Part shown: one piece after another, positions 38,074-47,209 of the stretch
How positions within the stretch are numbered: the stretch's first letter is position 1
How the letters are laid out: each line of letters begins with the position of its first letter
Assembly (NCBI GenBank): GCA_964655225.1
Contig: CAZZMB010000004.1
Span: 16,737-80,736 of the forward strand
Direction: 5' to 3'
From: JAFMKE01 sp964655225
Lineage (GTDB): Bacteria; Bacteroidota; Bacteroidia; Chitinophagales; UBA8649
DNA length: 64,000 nucleotides
Notes under the pieces: generated by a model
Database searches by the model: none
What the model was told of the DNA's origin: nothing
Seen by the model: the letters and a program-made list of their open reading frames with translations, nothing else
Translations under genes and position numbers: made by a program

Positions 38074-38940
38074 TCAATCAAAAAAGGACTGAATTCTTGT
38101 CCTTAGGTCTTCGCTAATTGGCACCAAAGGAAGTCTGAGATCCTCCGAGCATAAATTTTGTTTGTACAGAGCAGCCTTTATACCTGCAGGGTTATTTTCT
38201 TCGAAAATTAGCTTGATAAGATCTAAGAAAGAAAATTGCAAAGAACTAGCTTTGCCAAAATCCGCGACTAAAGCAGCATTAATCATCTCTGTAAAGGATG
38301 TAGGAATCACTTGCGCAACGACGGAAATTACTCCTGTGCAACCATAGCTAATCATGGGTAAGGCATGGATGTCATCTCCAGCAATCAATTGAAAGGTGGA
38401 GGGACTTTTTCTGCGAATTTCCATACTTTGAAGAATGTCATTTGCTGCTTCTTTGATGCCGATGATTTGTTCAAACTCATTTGCTAATCGAATGGTCGTT
38501 TCAGCTTCCATATTTTGCCCCGTTCTGCTCGGCACATTATATAAAATAATGGGTAAAGGGCTATTCAAAGCAATATGCTTATAATGTTGAAAAATACCTT
38601 CCTGAGAAGGTTTATTATAGTTTGGGCTTGAAGATAGAATCGCGCTGTATCCATCTAGATTAAAACTGTTTATTTGCTTAGAAATACGCATGGTGTCATT
38701 TCCGCCAAATCCTGCAACAAGAGGAACTCTTCCGGCAGTCTGATTTTTTGTAAAATCGAGCAGCTCTTGCTTCTCCTTTAGAGTGAGAGTAACTGTTTCT
38801 CCGGTCGTCCCTAAGCAGACCAAATAATTGACTCCACCGTCAATGCAATGGTCAATAATTTGACCTAAGCTTTTGAAATCTATGTTTTTATCTTTATTAA
38901 ATGGAGTCACTAAAGCGACACCTGTTCCAGTAAGATCCAT
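38074..38940 (-). CDS. dapA: 4-hydroxy-tetrahydrodipicolinate synthase
   Basis: First enzyme of the diaminopimelate/lysine branch: condenses pyruvate and aspartate semialdehyde. Schiff-base Lys163 (GIKEAAND), Tyr134 (LYNVPSRTG) and Thr45-Thr46 (GTTGET) are in place. 288 residues, normal. Third gene of the minus-strand set accA, DUF6913-like, dapA, starting 3 bases after its neighbour. Confidence 0.96.
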   Translation of the reverse strand: MDLTGTGVALVTPFNKDKNIDFKSLGQIIDHCIDGGVNYLVCLGTTGETVTLTLKEKQELLDFTKNQTAGRVPLVAGFGGNDTMRISKQINSFNLDGYSAILSSSPNYNKPSQEGIFQHYKHIALNSPLPIILYNVPSRTGQNMEAETTIRLANEFEQIIGIKEAANDILQSMEIRRKSPSTFQLIAGDDIHALPMISYGCTGVISVVAQVIPTSFTEMINAALVADFGKASSLQFSFLDLIKLIFEENNPAGIKAALYKQNLCSEDLRLPLVPISEDLRTRIQSFFD

Positions 38941-38943
38941 ATT

Positions 38944-39477
38944 CTAGGGGTTTATAGTATGCAAAAAATGATCGATTTGTTGCAGTAGATATTTTAGACT
39001 AGCATCTTTTTTTGTATTTATCATTAACTCAAAATAATCGCTTTTAGAATCATTAAATGCGCCTACTCTAAACCTAGCATTTGATGTTGCCAATACATAC
39101 TCTAATGGAAGGCATTCATTCACAAATGCAGCGATTAAAATGTCAAGATTCTGCTGCTGGAAGTCATCAATTTTTTCTTGGGAAGGGATATCAAACCAGT
39201 TAACATCCAATTTATTTAGAAACCTTGAATCGTTATCCTTTTTTTCTTTATTATTTTGGAAAGAAAGAATACTTACCTCTTTATTTTTTTGACTTAAACT
39301 TTCAGCGTATTTAGAAACGGTTATTATATCCTCTTCATATTTGGCATCCAAAAGAATCCCTATTTTTTTAGCTTGCCCAATATTTAGCATTTCTCGAGGT
39401 GATTTTGTCAAAGAATTGACGTCGGATCGTAGTTTTTTTAAGAATAGAAATCGCTTAATGTTTTTAAACCATTTCAT
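38944..39477 (-). CDS. Conserved Bacteroidota protein of unknown function (probable DUF6913)
   Basis: A 177-residue soluble protein with a basic N-terminus (WFKNIKRFLFLKKLR) and a Rossmann-like alternation later (IGILLDAKYEEDIITV, DILIAAFVNECLPLEYVLATS, FRVGAFND). Proteins like this are found beside dapA in many Flavobacteriia; I believe the family is DUF6913, but that is from memory. Function unknown. It starts directly after the accA stop, so it is co-transcribed. Confidence 0.75.
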   Translation of the reverse strand: MKWFKNIKRFLFLKKLRSDVNSLTKSPREMLNIGQAKKIGILLDAKYEEDIITVSKYAESLSQKNKEVSILSFQNNKEKKDNDSRFLNKLDVNWFDIPSQEKIDDFQQQNLDILIAAFVNECLPLEYVLATSNARFRVGAFNDSKSDYFELMINTKKDASLKYLLQQIDHFLHTINP

Positions 39478-40440
39478 TTAAATCACTTTCCTTTCTTCAA
39501 ATGTACCTATACTTGAATATTTCGCTATTCGTTTTTCAATTCTCTGCTCGGGAGTCATTTCTTGAAGTGCAGTCAAATTCCGCTTAATACTCCTTTTGAG
39601 TGTTTTAGACATTTCTTCTGGATTGTGATGTGCTCCGCCAAGTGGCTCTTTTATAATGGTATCAACAATTTTCATTTTGTGCATGTCCGTTGCTGTTAAA
39701 TTTAATTGCTTGGCTGCTATTTCCTTATAATCCCAGCTACGCCATAAAATAGAGGAGCAGGATTCAGGTGAAATTACAGTAAACCATGTATTTTCTAACA
39801 TTAACATCTTGTCACATACCCCTATTCCAATAGCTCCACCGGAAGCACCCTCACCGATGATAATCGAAATTACAGGAACTTTCAATTGTGTCATTTCAAA
39901 TAAGTTACGTGCAATAGCTTCTGCTTGTCCAAGTTCCTCTGCCTCAATCCCCGGGAATGCGCCCGGTGTATCAATAAAGGTGACAATGGGTTTGTTAAAT
40001 TTTTCAGCTAGTTTCATTAAGCGCAGTGCTTTGCGATAACCTTGAGGATTAGCCATTCCAAAGTTGCGGTATTGCCGCATTTTCGTATTGACTCCTTTTT
40101 GTTGACCAATAACCACCACACTTTGACCATCTAAGTCAGCAATACCACCTACAATGGCTTTGTCATCGCCGGATTTTCTGTCTCCGTGAAGCTCAATGAA
40201 ATTTTCAAAAATATGATGAATATAATAAAGGGTGTAGGGTCTGAGGGGGTGTCTTGAAAGTTGAACTCTCTGCCATGGAGTAAGGTTAGAATACAGCTTC
40301 TCTTTCTTCTCTTCAATTACTTTATCGAGCTCAGCGATTTTATCGTCAAGATTTAAGTCTCCTTGAGCTTGCATCTCCACAAGTTTTTTACGTTTTTCGT
40401 ATAGTTGAGCTATTGGTTCTTCGAAATCTAGAAAAGTCAT
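39478..40440 (-). CDS. accA: Acetyl-CoA carboxylase carboxyltransferase, alpha subunit
   Basis: Alpha half of the carboxyltransferase that makes malonyl-CoA for fatty-acid synthesis. N-terminal coiled-coil segment (LYEKRKKLVEMQ), then YTLYYIHHIFENFIELHGDR, FIDTPGAFPGIEAEELGQ, EGASGGAIGIG and ENTWFTVISPESCSSILW. 320 residues, normal. A TAAATTTG promoter-like element stands four bases before the ATG. Confidence 0.97.
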   Translation of the reverse strand: MTFLDFEEPIAQLYEKRKKLVEMQAQGDLNLDDKIAELDKVIEEKKEKLYSNLTPWQRVQLSRHPLRPYTLYYIHHIFENFIELHGDRKSGDDKAIVGGIADLDGQSVVVIGQQKGVNTKMRQYRNFGMANPQGYRKALRLMKLAEKFNKPIVTFIDTPGAFPGIEAEELGQAEAIARNLFEMTQLKVPVISIIIGEGASGGAIGIGVCDKMLMLENTWFTVISPESCSSILWRSWDYKEIAAKQLNLTATDMHKMKIVDTIIKEPLGGAHHNPEEMSKTLKRSIKRNLTALQEMTPEQRIEKRIAKYSSIGTFEERKVI

Positions 40441-40444
40441 GGGA

Positions 40445-40452
40445 CAAATTTA
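40445..40452 (-). promoter_or_regulatory. Putative -7 element of accA
   Basis: Minus-strand TAAATTTG, exact match to TAnnTTTG, followed by TCCC and then the accA ATG at 40440. The four-base gap implies a leaderless mRNA if used. A clear TTG -33 element was not seen. Confidence 0.5.
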
Positions 40453-40488
40453 ATAGAATTAAGTAAATACAGAGAACACTATCCTAAT

Positions 40489-41124
40489 TTATTTGCTTCT
40501 AGTATAATTTTTTCGCTTGTTTGAATAGTTTTTATTTTTTGGGCGATTATTGCGATTATTGGTAACGAATTTCTTTTTATTTGGAGCAACCTTATTGAGT
40601 ATTACCTTTTCATCAAGATGAAGTTTTTGCTTGGAAAGAATTGCTAAGTCATTAATTATAGTCTCATCAGTAACTGTGTCACTATTCCAGTTGTTGTGAA
40701 CAATTTTCATATAATTAGCAATACATTTGGTAAAGGCACTTTTCGTCTCGCCGTCTTCCATATCGCTAGCCTTCTCAATCATGCTAAGAATATTTTTACC
40801 GTAGTGTCTGTATTTTCTATTCTTGATCGGATAATAAAACTGTTCTGGTTTAGCAAACAAAACGTCTTTGTCCGGCAAAGGGTAAGGAGAATCGACATCT
40901 AGTTTGAAGTCAGCCATAATATGCAAATGATCCCAGAGCAGGTGCTTGAAGTCTTCTACATTTTTCAGATGAGGGTTGAGGTTCCCCATAATGTGAATGA
41001 CATGATCAATTACATCTTGCCGTTTTTCTTTTTCTGGTATGCTAATCGCGTACTCTACTAAATTTTGAATATGTCTACCATATTCTTTAAGGCGCAAAAA
41101 GCCTCGCTGGGAATTATATTCCAT
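40489..41124 (-). CDS. DUF4290 family protein
   Basis: A 211-residue protein of the Bacteroidota family DUF4290. The conserved part (residues 1-175) starts MEYNSQRGFLRLKEYGRHIQ and contains MGNLNPHLKN, LWDHLHIMADF and an NNWNSDTVTDE segment. The last 35 residues are a Lys/Asn/Arg-rich tail, suggesting nucleic-acid or ribosome contact (inference). Function unknown. Single gene on the minus strand between uvrD-like and accA. Confidence 0.87.
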   Translation of the reverse strand: MEYNSQRGFLRLKEYGRHIQNLVEYAISIPEKEKRQDVIDHVIHIMGNLNPHLKNVEDFKHLLWDHLHIMADFKLDVDSPYPLPDKDVLFAKPEQFYYPIKNRKYRHYGKNILSMIEKASDMEDGETKSAFTKCIANYMKIVHNNWNSDTVTDETIINDLAILSKQKLHLDEKVILNKVAPNKKKFVTNNRNNRPKNKNYSNKRKNYTRSK

Positions 41125-41294
41125 ATAAATTGATAAGATTGAAAATATGCTTTTCTTCCGGTTAAGGTTATTGTTTGTTAGGGAAGCTTGCTTTACAATT
41201 AGGCATTTACTCTACCTTTTGCGATTGCAAGGTACTAAGATTTTTCTTTAATTTTAGTTTATTGCGTGTAAAGTGTGTAATTCCTAAGAACCAT

Positions 41295-43571
41295 TTAATT
41301 CATAATTTTCAGCTTAGCAAATTTCAACATAATCTTTTTTTCGCCTTCTTGACTGAAATTTATTGTTGCAATTGCGTTTGTACCTGCTGCGATAAAGCTC
41401 ACTTTACCTTCCCCAAATCGCTGATGTAAGACTATTTGCCCTACCTTTAATTTACTTACATCATCTGCCTCAAAATTGGGGTCAGGGACTTGAGCATTTG
41501 CACTTCTTACCAATTTAGCTTTTCTAGGCTTAAGGCTCCGCTCGCCCAATCCTGATTGACTGGTCGGGCGAATATTTAAACTACTGGACTCATTTTTTCT
41601 CGTTGGAGCACCCATTAGTTGAAGTTCAGTCTCTGGCAGTTCTTTTAAAAACCTGCTTGGTTCACTATACTGAAGTGTACCAAACTTATATCTTGTATTT
41701 GCAAATGAGATAAAGAGGTGTTTTTCGGCCCTTGTAATAGCGACATAAAATAGTCGACGCTCCTCTTCTAAATCTTCTCGGGTATATAAGGACATGGGAG
41801 AAGGAAACAAATTTTCTTCAAGTCCGACAGCAAAAACTACAGGAAACTCTAATCCTTTCGCGGCATGAATCGTCATCATTTTAACTGTTTCTTCTCCTTC
41901 ATTATCCTTTTCGTCGCCAGTTAGCAAACTTATGTTTTGAAGATATGCGCCTAAACTACGGTCATTGTTTATGTCGTCTTCATTCTCAATTACATCCTCA
42001 ATACTAAACTCCTTAACACCATTAAGTAATTCTTGAATATTTTCATACTTACTGACGCCTTCGACAGTTTTATCATTATATAGCTCCTGTAAAATTTGAG
42101 TTGACTTAGCAATGTGAGCCGCAACGTCATATGCATTCTTATCGGAAAGCATGGTCTGAAAACTTTGAATCATCGTCACAAAATCACGCAGGGTTTGGCT
42201 TGCCCTTTTAGGGAATTCATACATTTCTATATGATTTAAGACTTCCCAAATACTTTTGCCCTGTCTATCCGCAATTACTGTTAATTTTTGAAAGCTGGTA
42301 TTACCTATCCCTCGTTTAGGATAGTTAATGATCCTTTTCAGCGATTCTTCCTCATTCGGATTGACAATGAATTTAAGGTACGCAAGCAAGTCCTTTATTT
42401 CTTTGCGTTGATAAAATGATAAGCCTCCGAAGATTTTATAGGGAATGTTCTGTCTTCGTAATGCTTCCTCCATAGCTCTTGATTGAGCGTTGGTCCGATA
42501 CAATATGGCAAACTCATTGTTGTGTAATTGCTCGTTCATTTTTAATTCAAATATGAGATCGGCAACTTTTTTACCTTCTTCGTTGTCGCTTACAGTTTTA
42601 AATATTTTAATTTTCTCTCCAATTTGATTATCGGTCCAAATTTCTTTAGCTATTTGAGAAGAGTTGTGTTTTATGAGGTGATTAGCCGCATTTACAATTT
42701 GTGGGGTACTTCTATAATTCTGTTCTAACTTGACCAGCTTATAATCAGGAAAGTCTTTCTGAAAGTTTAGAATATTGGTGATAGTGGCTCCTCGAAAGGC
42801 ATAAATACTTTGAGCGTCATCACCGACAACACTAAGGTTTTGATTTCTATCTGCTAGCTTTTTGATGATGGCATATTGTGCGGTATTCGTATCTTGAAAC
42901 TCATCAATTAGTATATATTGAAACTTGTTTTGATAGTGGTATAAGGATTCGGGGTGATTTTTTAAAAGGAGATAAAAATTAACCAATAAGTCATCAAAAT
43001 CCATAGCTCCATTTTGCTTACATTTTTTGGTGTAGCGAGCGAAAAGTTCTGCAATTTTTGGTTTCCCTGCTGCAATGTCCTCATTAACTAATTCAACGTT
43101 AGACGCGTATGCTTGGGCTCCGATTAAGGAATTTTTGGCTTGTGAAATTCTATAGAAAACTTGATTGGGTTTGTAAATTTTATCATCCAAACCTTGCGCC
43201 TTAATAATACTCTTTAAGACACTTTTAGAATCATTGGTGTCGTAGATGGTGAAGTTGCTGGGAAAGCCTAATTTTGGGGCTTCCTTCCTTAGAATACGAG
43301 CAAAAACAGAGTGAAAGGTGCCCATAAATAGATTTCGAGCCTCATGACCCACAATTTTCTCAATTCTTGCGCGCATTTCTGCCGCTGCTTTATTGGTGAA
43401 AGTTAATGAAAGAATACGAAATGGATCAATGCCCTGTGCTATTAAATAGGCAATTCTATAGGTCAATACTCTTGTTTTTCCAGAGCCAGGACCGGCAATA
43501 ATCAACAAGGGACCATCGGTAAAGGTTACCGCTTCTTTTTGCGGTGGATTTAGCTCATTCAAAAACTTCAT
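41295..43571 (-). CDS. uvrD: UvrD/PcrA-type superfamily 1 DNA helicase
   Basis: 3'-5' DNA helicase for repair and replication restart. Motifs in order: Q-motif LNPPQKEAV, Walker A GPGSGKT (27-33), DEFQDTN, GDDAQSIYAFRGA, LEQNYRSTPQI, TIHAAKGLEFPVVF and RRLFYVAITRAEKHL. The C-terminal 50 residues hold the Tudor-like GQIVLHQRFGEGKV segment of PcrA/UvrD. 758 residues, normal. A TAATTTTA sequence lies five bases before the ATG. Confidence 0.95.
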   Translation of the reverse strand: MKFLNELNPPQKEAVTFTDGPLLIIAGPGSGKTRVLTYRIAYLIAQGIDPFRILSLTFTNKAAAEMRARIEKIVGHEARNLFMGTFHSVFARILRKEAPKLGFPSNFTIYDTNDSKSVLKSIIKAQGLDDKIYKPNQVFYRISQAKNSLIGAQAYASNVELVNEDIAAGKPKIAELFARYTKKCKQNGAMDFDDLLVNFYLLLKNHPESLYHYQNKFQYILIDEFQDTNTAQYAIIKKLADRNQNLSVVGDDAQSIYAFRGATITNILNFQKDFPDYKLVKLEQNYRSTPQIVNAANHLIKHNSSQIAKEIWTDNQIGEKIKIFKTVSDNEEGKKVADLIFELKMNEQLHNNEFAILYRTNAQSRAMEEALRRQNIPYKIFGGLSFYQRKEIKDLLAYLKFIVNPNEEESLKRIINYPKRGIGNTSFQKLTVIADRQGKSIWEVLNHIEMYEFPKRASQTLRDFVTMIQSFQTMLSDKNAYDVAAHIAKSTQILQELYNDKTVEGVSKYENIQELLNGVKEFSIEDVIENEDDINNDRSLGAYLQNISLLTGDEKDNEGEETVKMMTIHAAKGLEFPVVFAVGLEENLFPSPMSLYTREDLEEERRLFYVAITRAEKHLFISFANTRYKFGTLQYSEPSRFLKELPETELQLMGAPTRKNESSSLNIRPTSQSGLGERSLKPRKAKLVRSANAQVPDPNFEADDVSKLKVGQIVLHQRFGEGKVSFIAAGTNAIATINFSQEGEKKIMLKFAKLKIMN

Positions 43572-43670
43572 AGGGGTAAAATTAAATCATCAATTTTAAA
43601 AAAAAATTTATTCTGTGAATTTTCTTAATATTGTTGACAAGTTATAACATTGAATACAAGTTGTAAGTTT

Positions 43671-43826
43671 ATGAAAAAAGAGAATCAACAATCAATTAGC
43701 ACCGAAGACATGATAGCTAAAGGCTTGATTAATGTGCTGGCAATAGGATATAGGGGGGTGGAGATGTGGCGTGAAAAAAGAACTCCACCGTCCAAAAAAA
43801 ATGAGCAGGATGAAAAAAAAGCCTAA
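43671..43826 (+). CDS. Small ORF, 51 aa, overlapping the next gene
   Basis: An ATG-started reading frame of 51 codons: basic/polar N-terminus (MKKENQQSIS), a short amphipathic middle (MIAKGLINVLAIGYRGVEMW) and a charged C-terminal tail (KKNEQDEKKA). It overlaps the start of the phosphodiesterase-sulfotransferase gene by 26 bases in another frame. The only other content of the gap from the helicase gene is an AT-rich stretch. I do not recognise the protein; the amino-acid balance looks coding, and the overlap would allow translational coupling. Could also be chance. Confidence 0.45.
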   Translation: MKKENQQSISTEDMIAKGLINVLAIGYRGVEMWREKRTPPSKKNEQDEKKA

Positions 43827-46341
43827 ATTCTTACTGTTGGGCTGGGACTCTGCAGATTGGAAAGTCATCAATCCACTCATCGATCGAGGTGAAATGCCTG
43901 CCTTAGAAAGTTTAATAAATAAAGGGGTGATGGGTAATATTGCTACGCTAGACCCTCCTTTATCTCCTATGTTATGGACTTCAATCGCGACGGGTAAATA
44001 CGCCTATAAGCATGGAGTGCACGGCTTTTTAGAGAAATCCAAGGAGGATAATAAAATGAGGGCTGTTACTAACGATTCTATCCAAACTAGTACCTTATGG
44101 CAGATTTTAAACAAGCATGGGTTTAAAACAAATGTCGTTGGCTGGTGGCCAAGTCATCCTGCAAATAAGTTAAATGGAGCTCAGGTTTCTAATTTCTATG
44201 CTAAGGCTGGAAAAGAATCAAAATGGCACAATTGGAAAACAGTTCCAAAGTCAATTTATCCTGAAGAAATGGCAGAGATATTAAATCCTCTTAGGGTTCA
44301 TCCCGGTGAACTGGGCATAGAACAGCTGTCTTCATTTATTCCTAATTATAAGGACTTGAGCAAGGATGATGTTAAACTTGTCAATCTACTTCTTGCAGAT
44401 TTGGCAGAATGCCTAAGCGTCCATTCTGCTTCCACTTATTTAGCAGAACATACGGAGTGGGATTTCATGGCTGTTTATTACAACGCAATCGATCACGTAT
44501 CTCACTGCTTCATGAAATATCATCCTCCCAAATTGGAATGGGTTGATCAGCAAAAGTTTGATTTGTATAATACGGTCATTGAGGCCATATACAGATTTCA
44601 CGATATGATGTTGTCCAGGTGGCTTGAGTTAGTGGATGATGATACTTATGTCATGGTTCTTTCCGATCACGGATTCCATTCTGATAATTTAAGAGTAAAA
44701 GAACTTCCAAAGGAGCCAGCAGCCATTGCAAGAGAACATAATTATCTAGGGATGTTAACCTTAAAAGGTCCCGGGATTAGTAAAGATGACCTAATTTATG
44801 GCTCAAGCCTTTTGGATATAACTCCTACAATTTTAGCATTGTTTGGTTTGCCAATCGGCGAGGATATGGATGGAAAAGTATTGAACACAGCTTTTGATAG
44901 TAATCTCGATGTCTCATTTGTTAAAAGTCATGATGAGCAAAATGCTAATCAGAAAAATACCTTAAATCAATTTGAAAGTGACGAATTGGTTCGTCAATTA
45001 GTGGATCTTGGTTACGTGGAAGACACCAACATGGATAGTCCTGTCGAGGTTAAAAGATTAATGGATGAAAATAATTTTTATCTAGCGAGAAGTTACTTTG
45101 ATGCAAGAAAGTTCAAAGAGGCAAGAGTTATTATGCAGAAGCTTTGTGAAGATTACCCTAAAAATCACAGGTACCTATTTTTCTTGGCAAATGTGCACCT
45201 AGAAATTAAAGATGCTCTAGCACTAAAGGAGCTTATTCAAAAATTAGATAACATAGTCAGTAAGGGACATTTAGGATTGAAGTTATTGTCTGCCAAATTA
45301 GCTTTTATTGAAAATAATTTTAAATTAGCAATACAAATTTTCCACTCTCTAATGATGGTGGGTGGTGTGCCTAAGCCTAATTTATATTATCATATCGCAA
45401 CTTCATCTTTAAAGCTTCATAGATATAGTGATGCGGCTTTATTTTTTAAGAAAAATCTTGAACATAATCCAGATAATGCCAATGCTCTTCATGGCTTAGG
45501 TCTCGCATATCTTGCTCAAAACAAGTTTGAAGAAGCAATTGATGTTTTAATCGATTCGGTTAGTATTACTTATTTCAACCCCTCTGCCCATTATCACTTA
45601 GGGAAAGCGTTTAAGTCTATTAATGCCTTTGATCAAGCAGAGCAAGCTTTTCTTGTTGCTCGTCAATTAGCACCGGCAATGTCAAAAGCTAGGCGGGAGT
45701 TAATTGATTTGTATGAGAACGAATTGGATGATCGAGAAAAAGCAGCTAAACTCTTAGTAGAGGCAAAAAGAGTAAGTAAGGGAACTGCCTTTATTGTTTC
45801 TGGTCTGCCACGTTCGGGTACGTCTATGATGATGCAAATGCTAGAGGCAGGTGGTTTGACCCCTTTTACTGACAATAAGAGAATAGCGGATGAAGATAAT
45901 CCTAATGGATATTATGAGCACGAAGCAATAAAACGATTGCCAAGTGATAATCGTGTTATCTACGATACCTCCGGTAAAGTTTTAAAAGTTGTCAGCAGTC
46001 TGCTGCGATTTTTACCTGCAAATATGGAGTATAAGATTATTTTGATGAATAGGCCTGTTCATCAAGTGCTTACATCACAAGAAAAACTGAAACAAAACTT
46101 GAATAAATTGCAATCCAATTCAAGTGTTTTCGAAATGGATAAGCTTCTTGAAAATTCCTATTTGAAAGCAAAATCATTTATTGAGAATCAACGAAACATG
46201 GAGTTTTTAGAGGTTAGTTATCAGGACGTTCTAAACAGTCCTAATGCTACTATCAATGAGCTAATTAAATTTATAGGCATAAACCTTGATGGTAATCAAA
46301 TGAAAGATAAAGTGGATAAAAAATTATTTAGAAACAAATAA
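43801..46341 (+). CDS. Phosphodiesterase/alkaline phosphatase-TPR-sulfotransferase fusion
   Basis: Three-part cytosolic-looking protein of 846 residues. Residues 10-380: type I phosphodiesterase/nucleotide pyrophosphatase fold (LLLGWDSADWK with metal-binding Asp16, likely nucleophile Thr60 in SPMLWTS, IDHVSH, VLSDHGFHSD). Residues about 415-655: TPR repeats (ARSYFDARKFKEA, ALHGLGLAYLAQNKFEEA, AHYHLGKAFKSINAFDQA). Residues 661-846: sulfotransferase domain with PAPS-binding PRSGTS at 670-675. No signal peptide or membrane helix. Substrates unknown. Start taken as ATG 43801; ATG 43810 is as likely, and the longer ATG-less extension to 43771 is less so. Confidence 0.88.
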   Translation: MSRMKKKPKFLLLGWDSADWKVINPLIDRGEMPALESLINKGVMGNIATLDPPLSPMLWTSIATGKYAYKHGVHGFLEKSKEDNKMRAVTNDSIQTSTLWQILNKHGFKTNVVGWWPSHPANKLNGAQVSNFYAKAGKESKWHNWKTVPKSIYPEEMAEILNPLRVHPGELGIEQLSSFIPNYKDLSKDDVKLVNLLLADLAECLSVHSASTYLAEHTEWDFMAVYYNAIDHVSHCFMKYHPPKLEWVDQQKFDLYNTVIEAIYRFHDMMLSRWLELVDDDTYVMVLSDHGFHSDNLRVKELPKEPAAIAREHNYLGMLTLKGPGISKDDLIYGSSLLDITPTILALFGLPIGEDMDGKVLNTAFDSNLDVSFVKSHDEQNANQKNTLNQFESDELVRQLVDLGYVEDTNMDSPVEVKRLMDENNFYLARSYFDARKFKEARVIMQKLCEDYPKNHRYLFFLANVHLEIKDALALKELIQKLDNIVSKGHLGLKLLSAKLAFIENNFKLAIQIFHSLMMVGGVPKPNLYYHIATSSLKLHRYSDAALFFKKNLEHNPDNANALHGLGLAYLAQNKFEEAIDVLIDSVSITYFNPSAHYHLGKAFKSINAFDQAEQAFLVARQLAPAMSKARRELIDLYENELDDREKAAKLLVEAKRVSKGTAFIVSGLPRSGTSMMMQMLEAGGLTPFTDNKRIADEDNPNGYYEHEAIKRLPSDNRVIYDTSGKVLKVVSSLLRFLPANMEYKIILMNRPVHQVLTSQEKLKQNLNKLQSNSSVFEMDKLLENSYLKAKSFIENQRNMEFLEVSYQDVLNSPNATINELIKFIGINLDGNQMKDKVDKKLFRNK

Positions 46342-46416
46342 ATATTAGAGTTAAATTAAACATTTCAAAATTCTTTCCGAAATAAATCCTTGCCAGGTTG
46401 GATTGAAAAATAAGTT

Positions 46417-46446
46417 TTGCGAACTTAAAAGAAAAGGTTAGTTTTG
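46417..46446 (+). promoter_or_regulatory. Promoter of the lipoprotein gene at 46465
   Basis: TTG at 46417-46419, exactly 19 bases, then TAGTTTTG at 46439-46446. Both elements match the Bacteroidota consensus (TTG-N19-TAnnTTTG), and the start codon follows 18 bases later. The best promoter match in the window. Confidence 0.7.
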
Positions 46447-46464
46447 TGGAAATAAAAACCCAAA

Positions 46465-47115
46465 ATGAAAAATTTAAAGAAAACCCTAATTTCAAAAAAA
46501 GCTGCGAAGTATTCATTACTTGCTAGTGCGGCAATTTCAATGTTAGCCTCTTGCGGTAAGGATGAGCCAGACAATAATGATCCAAATATCGATGAAACTG
46601 ACATCAATCCAGATATTTCCTTGACGCCAGCATTAAATGCTACAGATTCTGTTGATTTAGATATCAATGGCGATGGTATTATGGATATTAGTGTTGGAGT
46701 CTACAACTATAATTACTCCTACGGTGGCGTTACAAGCGATGTGAATGCTGGTAACCTTACTGGCTTGAATGGCGCTGAAGTGTTGACCGTGCGAGAAGAC
46801 TTCACCATCGGTGGATATGATTACTACGGAGACTTTGCCGTTGCTTTAAGCGAGGGAAATACCATCAGTTCAGCCCAGTCTGTATGGCTGGATGACGCAT
46901 ATTTGAGTGGAAATGGCGTTATTCAAAATAATCCAACTCAGCTCGGTCAATTTTTAGGTCAAGATAAATTTGTCGGTGTTCGTATTCAAGCAGTTGGGAA
47001 TACGCATTATGCATGGATAAGAATGAGCATGAGTGAAGACGGAACCAATGTGATGGTAAAAGAATATGCTTATCATATCACTCCAAATGCCGCAATCACT
47101 GCAGGAGCTAAATAA
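46465..47115 (+). CDS. Hypothetical lipoprotein
   Basis: A 216-residue lipoprotein: basic N-terminus, hydrophobic stretch, lipobox ending in SMLASC (Cys about residue 30), then an acidic Asp/Asn/Pro-rich linker (KDEPDNNDPNIDE), as in exported Bacteroidota surface lipoproteins. The remainder is beta-rich and Gly/Asn/Tyr-rich, with a calcium-site-like DLDINGDGIMDI segment at about residues 64-75. No recognised family. Monocistronic, with its own promoter and terminator. Confidence 0.8.
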   Translation: MKNLKKTLISKKAAKYSLLASAAISMLASCGKDEPDNNDPNIDETDINPDISLTPALNATDSVDLDINGDGIMDISVGVYNYNYSYGGVTSDVNAGNLTGLNGAEVLTVREDFTIGGYDYYGDFAVALSEGNTISSAQSVWLDDAYLSGNGVIQNNPTQLGQFLGQDKFVGVRIQAVGNTHYAWIRMSMSEDGTNVMVKEYAYHITPNAAITAGAK

Positions 47116-47140
47116 AGAAGTTTCACATTACTATAAATTA

Positions 47141-47172
47141 AAAAAACCTACAGGATTCCTGTAGGTTTTTTT
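47141..47172. terminator. Intrinsic terminator after the lipoprotein gene
   Basis: Perfect inverted repeat CCTACAGG/CCTGTAGG (47147-47154 and 47158-47165) with a three-base loop, extended by flanking A and T runs. The T run follows on the plus strand, ending the lipoprotein transcript before uvrA. Confidence 0.85.
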
Positions 47173-47193
47173 TATTCATCTTCTTTTCTTGAT

Positions 47194-47201
47194 TACCTTT
47201 G
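47194..47201 (+). promoter_or_regulatory. Putative -7 element of uvrA
   Basis: TACCTTTG, exact match to TAnnTTTG, eight bases before the uvrA ATG at 47210, giving a very short or absent leader. No TTG at the expected -33 distance. Confidence 0.55.
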
Positions 47202-47209
47202 CAAAATTC

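Noticed and set aside
41175..41429. Plus-strand frame of 84 codons over the uvrD 3' end
   Set aside because: More than half is antisense to uvrD and the product is Cys/Phe-rich without recognisable motifs.
43631..43656. TTGACA at 43634 as a sigma70-type promoter of the small ORF
   Set aside because: No TATAAT at the right distance, and Bacteroidota promoters do not use this form.
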